This document shows, piece by piece, positions 61,685-64,000 of a DNA stretch of 64,000 nt. The stretch covers positions 1,550,001 to 1,614,000 of the forward strand of contig OX460916.1 of assembly GCA_949788275.1 (NCBI GenBank), in the 5' to 3' direction. Position 1 is the first letter of the stretch. Each line of letters starts with the position of its first letter. The notes under the pieces are model-generated. The model had not been told where the DNA came from and did no database searches. It saw nothing but the letters and a program-made list of their open reading frames with translations. The DNA is from Weeksellaceae bacterium (GTDB taxonomy: Bacteria; Bacteroidota; Bacteroidia; Flavobacteriales; Weeksellaceae). A program made the position numbers and the translations under genes.

Positions 61685-63442
61685 ATGTTTAGAACTCATA
61701 CTTGTGGTGAATTAACACAAGCCAACGTGAATGAAAAAGTAACTTTAAGCGGTTGGGTATCGACCCTACGCGATAAAGGTTTTATGATGTGGATTGATGT
61801 AAGAGACCGCTACGGGATTACACAAATTATTCTGGATGAAGACAGAACCACAAAAGAATTGTTTGATACCGCCCGCCAATTAGGACGTGAGTATGTGATT
61901 CAGGTAACTGGAACGGTGATTGAGCGTACGTCTAAAAACCCCAATATACCAACAGGAGATATTGAGATTTTAGCTGAAAGCGTGACGATTTTAAACGAAT
62001 CGGCTTTACCACCGTTTACCATTGAAGATCAGACCGATGGTGGGGAGGATATTCGTATGAAATACCGTTACTTAGACATTCGTCGTAACCCCGTTAAAAA
62101 CAAGTTAATTTTTCGTAGTAAAGTTGCGCAAGCTGTTCGAAATTACCTTTCAGCAGAAGAGTTTATTGAGGTTGAAACGCCTGTATTAATTAAATCGACT
62201 CCGGAAGGGGCCCGCGATTTCGTGGTGCCTTCGCGCATGAACCCAGGTGAATTTTATGCTTTACCTCAATCGCCACAAACGTTTAAACAGTTGTTGATGA
62301 TTGGAGGGATGGATCGTTATTTTCAGATTGTGAAGTGTTTCCGCGATGAGGATTTACGCGCCGACCGACAGCCAGAGTTTACGCAGATTGACTGTGAAAT
62401 GGCCTTTGTGGAGCAAGAAGACATCATGCATGTTTTTGAAGGACTGTCAAAGCATTTACTAAAAGAGTTTAGAGGATTGGAGTTTGGTGATTTTCCGCGT
62501 ATGACGTATGCTGATGCGATGTCTACCTACGGGAATGACAAACCCGATATTCGTTTTGAAATGAAGTTTGGTGAGATTACAGATTTGGCCAAAGGAAAAG
62601 ATTTTAAGATTTTTGATGAACAAGAATTAATTGTAGGTATAGCCGCCCAAGGGTGTAATGGGTATACCCGTAAAGATATTGATAAATTAATCGATTGGGT
62701 TAAACGTCCTCAGGTTGGTGCTACAGGCCTTGTTTGGGTACGTTGCAATGAAGATGGTACGTTTAAATCTTCGGTTGATAAATTCTACAGTGAAGAAGAT
62801 TTAGCCGCATGGGCAGAGCGTATGCAAGCGAAGCCAGGTGATTTATTATTAGTGATGTCTGGTGAAGCGGATAAAGTACGCGGTCAATTATCGGCTTTAC
62901 GTATGGAATTAGCTGAGCGCTTAGGGTTACGTAACCCGGATGTATTTGCACCGCTATGGGTTGTAGACTTTCCTTTATTGGAATGGGATGAAGATTCAGG
63001 TCGTTTTCATGCGATGCACCATCCATTTACATCGCCTAAACCCGAGGATATGGGTAAAATTGATACTGCTCCAGGCGAAGTACGGGCCAATGCGTATGAT
63101 TTGGTCTTGAATGGAAATGAAATTGGTGGAGGTTCTATTCGTATCTTCAACAAAGATACCCAAGCCAAGATGTTTGAATTACTTGGTTTTACACCAGAAC
63201 AGGCTGAGGCACAATTTGGATTTTTAATGAATGCGTTTAAATATGGAGCGCCACCACATGGTGGTTTAGCTTTTGGATTTGACCGTTTTGTATCGATTTT
63301 AGATGGATCTGAAACCATTCGTGATTATATTGCTTTCCCAAAAAACAACTCGGGTCGTGATGTAATGATTGATGCGCCATCACCGATTGATCCAACACAA
63401 ATGACGGAGTTATGCATTGCTTCTACCGTAGAAAAAGCTTAA
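61685..63442 (+). CDS. aspS: Aspartate-tRNA ligase
   Basis: Charges tRNA-Asp with aspartate. The 585 residues have the bacterial layout: an N-terminal OB fold for the anticodon ([21 protein letters not shown]), the class II catalytic core with motif 1 ([18 protein letters not shown]), motif 2 ([18 protein letters not shown]), the GAD-type insertion (about 285-420), and motif 3 ([14 protein letters not shown]). Asn or His residues that would separate discriminating from non-discriminating forms were not assessed. It is monocistronic with its own promoter and terminator. Confidence 0.97.
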   Translation: MFRTHTCGELTQANVNEKVTLSGWVSTLRDKGFMMWIDVRDRYGITQIILDEDRTTKELFDTARQLGREYVIQVTGTVIERTSKNPNIPTGDIEILAESVTILNESALPPFTIEDQTDGGEDIRMKYRYLDIRRNPVKNKLIFRSKVAQAVRNYLSAEEFIEVETPVLIKSTPEGARDFVVPSRMNPGEFYALPQSPQTFKQLLMIGGMDRYFQIVKCFRDEDLRADRQPEFTQIDCEMAFVEQEDIMHVFEGLSKHLLKEFRGLEFGDFPRMTYADAMSTYGNDKPDIRFEMKFGEITDLAKGKDFKIFDEQELIVGIAAQGCNGYTRKDIDKLIDWVKRPQVGATGLVWVRCNEDGTFKSSVDKFYSEEDLAAWAERMQAKPGDLLLVMSGEADKVRGQLSALRMELAERLGLRNPDVFAPLWVVDFPLLEWDEDSGRFHAMHHPFTSPKPEDMGKIDTAPGEVRANAYDLVLNGNEIGGGSIRIFNKDTQAKMFELLGFTPEQAEAQFGFLMNAFKYGAPPHGGLAFGFDRFVSILDGSETIRDYIAFPKNNSGRDVMIDAPSPIDPTQMTELCIASTVEKA

Positions 63443-63464
63443 CATAAGCACCCTATAAAAAACT

Positions 63465-63495
63465 AAAAAACCACTCGTTCTGAGTGGTTTTTTTT
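63465..63495. terminator. Terminator between aspS and the cytochrome c gene
   Basis: Stem aaaaaccactc/gagtggttttt with a 5-nt loop, flanked by A and T runs, between convergent genes. Confidence 0.85.
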
Positions 63496-63514
63496 ATGCC
63501 TTTTGGAGAATTAT

Positions 63515-64000
63515 TTATTTTTGTTTCCCGACCATTTGTTGCTCTATTTCAAGAACACCTTGTTGAGTGAGTGGTGCCCCTACTCTTTTTTCAATTTCTG
63601 GCTCGGTTTCACCATTATGGCACGTATAACAGGTAACCGCTTTTACACTTGCCGGATTCTCTTTGTTCTGCCAGCCAAAGTAGGTGGTATTAATCTCTTT
63701 GGTCATGGTCATCATATGACGAGCAATCTCTTTTTCTTGTTTATCGTCTTTGGAAAAATCTAATTCATTGGTTTTTGGGTCTGCGCTATGGCAAAAGCTG
63801 CATTTAACACCTAATGCTGTATTAAATTCGCGCATAATCCCTTTTAATTCTTCATCGGAAATCGTGTTGGGAAGTATTTTTAAATTCTTCCATTCGCTTC
63901 GTTCCAAGGCTCTACCTTCATCTACTTTTTCAGATGGGTGAGTGAATGAAAATCCAATAGCAGATAATCCAATAACGCTAAGTAAAATAAGTCGTTTCTT
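63515..64000 (-). CDS. Diheme c-type cytochrome (5' end outside window)
   Basis: The frame stays open to the window edge. It reads KKRLILLSVIGLSAIGFSFT, a signal peptide lacking only its first residue or two, then the mature part from HPSEKVDEGRALERSEWKN. Two heme-binding motifs are present: VKCSFCHSAD and VTCYTCHNG. The spacing and the NLKILPNTISDEELKGIMREFNTALGVKC stretch recall the photosynthetic-reaction-center cytochrome c subunit-like proteins common in Bacteroidota. It is periplasmic and probably carries electrons. An internal TTG start at 63907 is rejected because it removes the signal peptide. Confidence 0.85.
   Translation of the reverse strand, partial: KKRLILLSVIGLSAIGFSFTHPSEKVDEGRALERSEWKNLKILPNTISDEELKGIMREFNTALGVKCSFCHSADPKTNELDFSKDDKQEKEIARHMMTMTKEINTTYFGWQNKENPASVKAVTCYTCHNGETEPEIEKRVGAPLTQQGVLEIEQQMVGKQK

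Overview
The window reads as a chromosomal segment of a Bacteroidota bacterium, class Flavobacteriia, most likely a Weeksellaceae/Chryseobacterium-like genus. The grounds are: many -7 boxes of the Bacteroidota type TAnnTTTG directly upstream of genes; a type IX secretion (T9SS) C-terminal sorting domain; a secreted GEVED-domain protein; DUF4294, DUF2750 and DUF4126 genes; and exported proteins with the AQVGINT/AQVGM N-terminus paired with small HTH proteins, a combination I associate with Chryseobacterium-type genomes. No tRNA, rRNA or CRISPR array is visible.

Layout. 1-9.9 kb: a partial secreted protein, rimO, an operon of THUMP methyltransferase, DUF2750 protein and glycosyltransferase, then pcrA and a sodium:alanine symporter. 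10-12 kb: three adjacent paralogous exported proteins. 12.6-27.8 kb: housekeeping and metabolism (acyl-CoA ligase, MATE pump, nitronate monooxygenase, thioesterase, uridine kinase, FtsB-like protein, methylmalonyl-CoA mutase small subunit, THUMP-like methyltransferase, FUSC protein, ABC-F ATPase). 28.4-29.5 kb: a type II toxin-antitoxin pair and a DinB-like protein. 30-37.1 kb: a very AT-rich graveyard of headless RHS cassettes with different toxin tips, small lipoproteins that look like immunity proteins, and repeated fragments of a RelE/HigB-type toxin. 37-56 kb: TlpA-like protein, a large phosphoesterase/outer-membrane-barrel protein, yaaA, a Sua5-type gene, a T9SS cargo protein, M42 peptidase, pfkA, gapA, an ECF sigma factor, pepD, M28 peptidase and an amino acid permease. 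56-60.5 kb: exported proteins, two HTH proteins and a tyrosine recombinase. 61-64 kb: a Cys-rich lipoprotein, aspS and a partial diheme cytochrome c.

Most notable is 58,984-59,197. A perfect 16-bp inverted repeat encloses 182 bp holding a good promoter, next to a tyrosine recombinase gene. In the orientation given, the promoter fires toward the recombinase. Inverted, it would fire toward the exported-protein/HTH cluster on the minus strand, where I see no other promoter. This looks like a phase-variation switch for surface proteins.

Second, seven copies of a roughly 100-130 bp intergenic repeat are scattered on both strands. Their ends are conserved, but the central hairpin changes in sequence while still pairing. 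Third, the RHS copies share identical nonsense codons and short insertions, so the cassettes were amplified after inactivation; one carries an NleD-like (M91) zinc-protease tip interrupted by a single in-frame stop.
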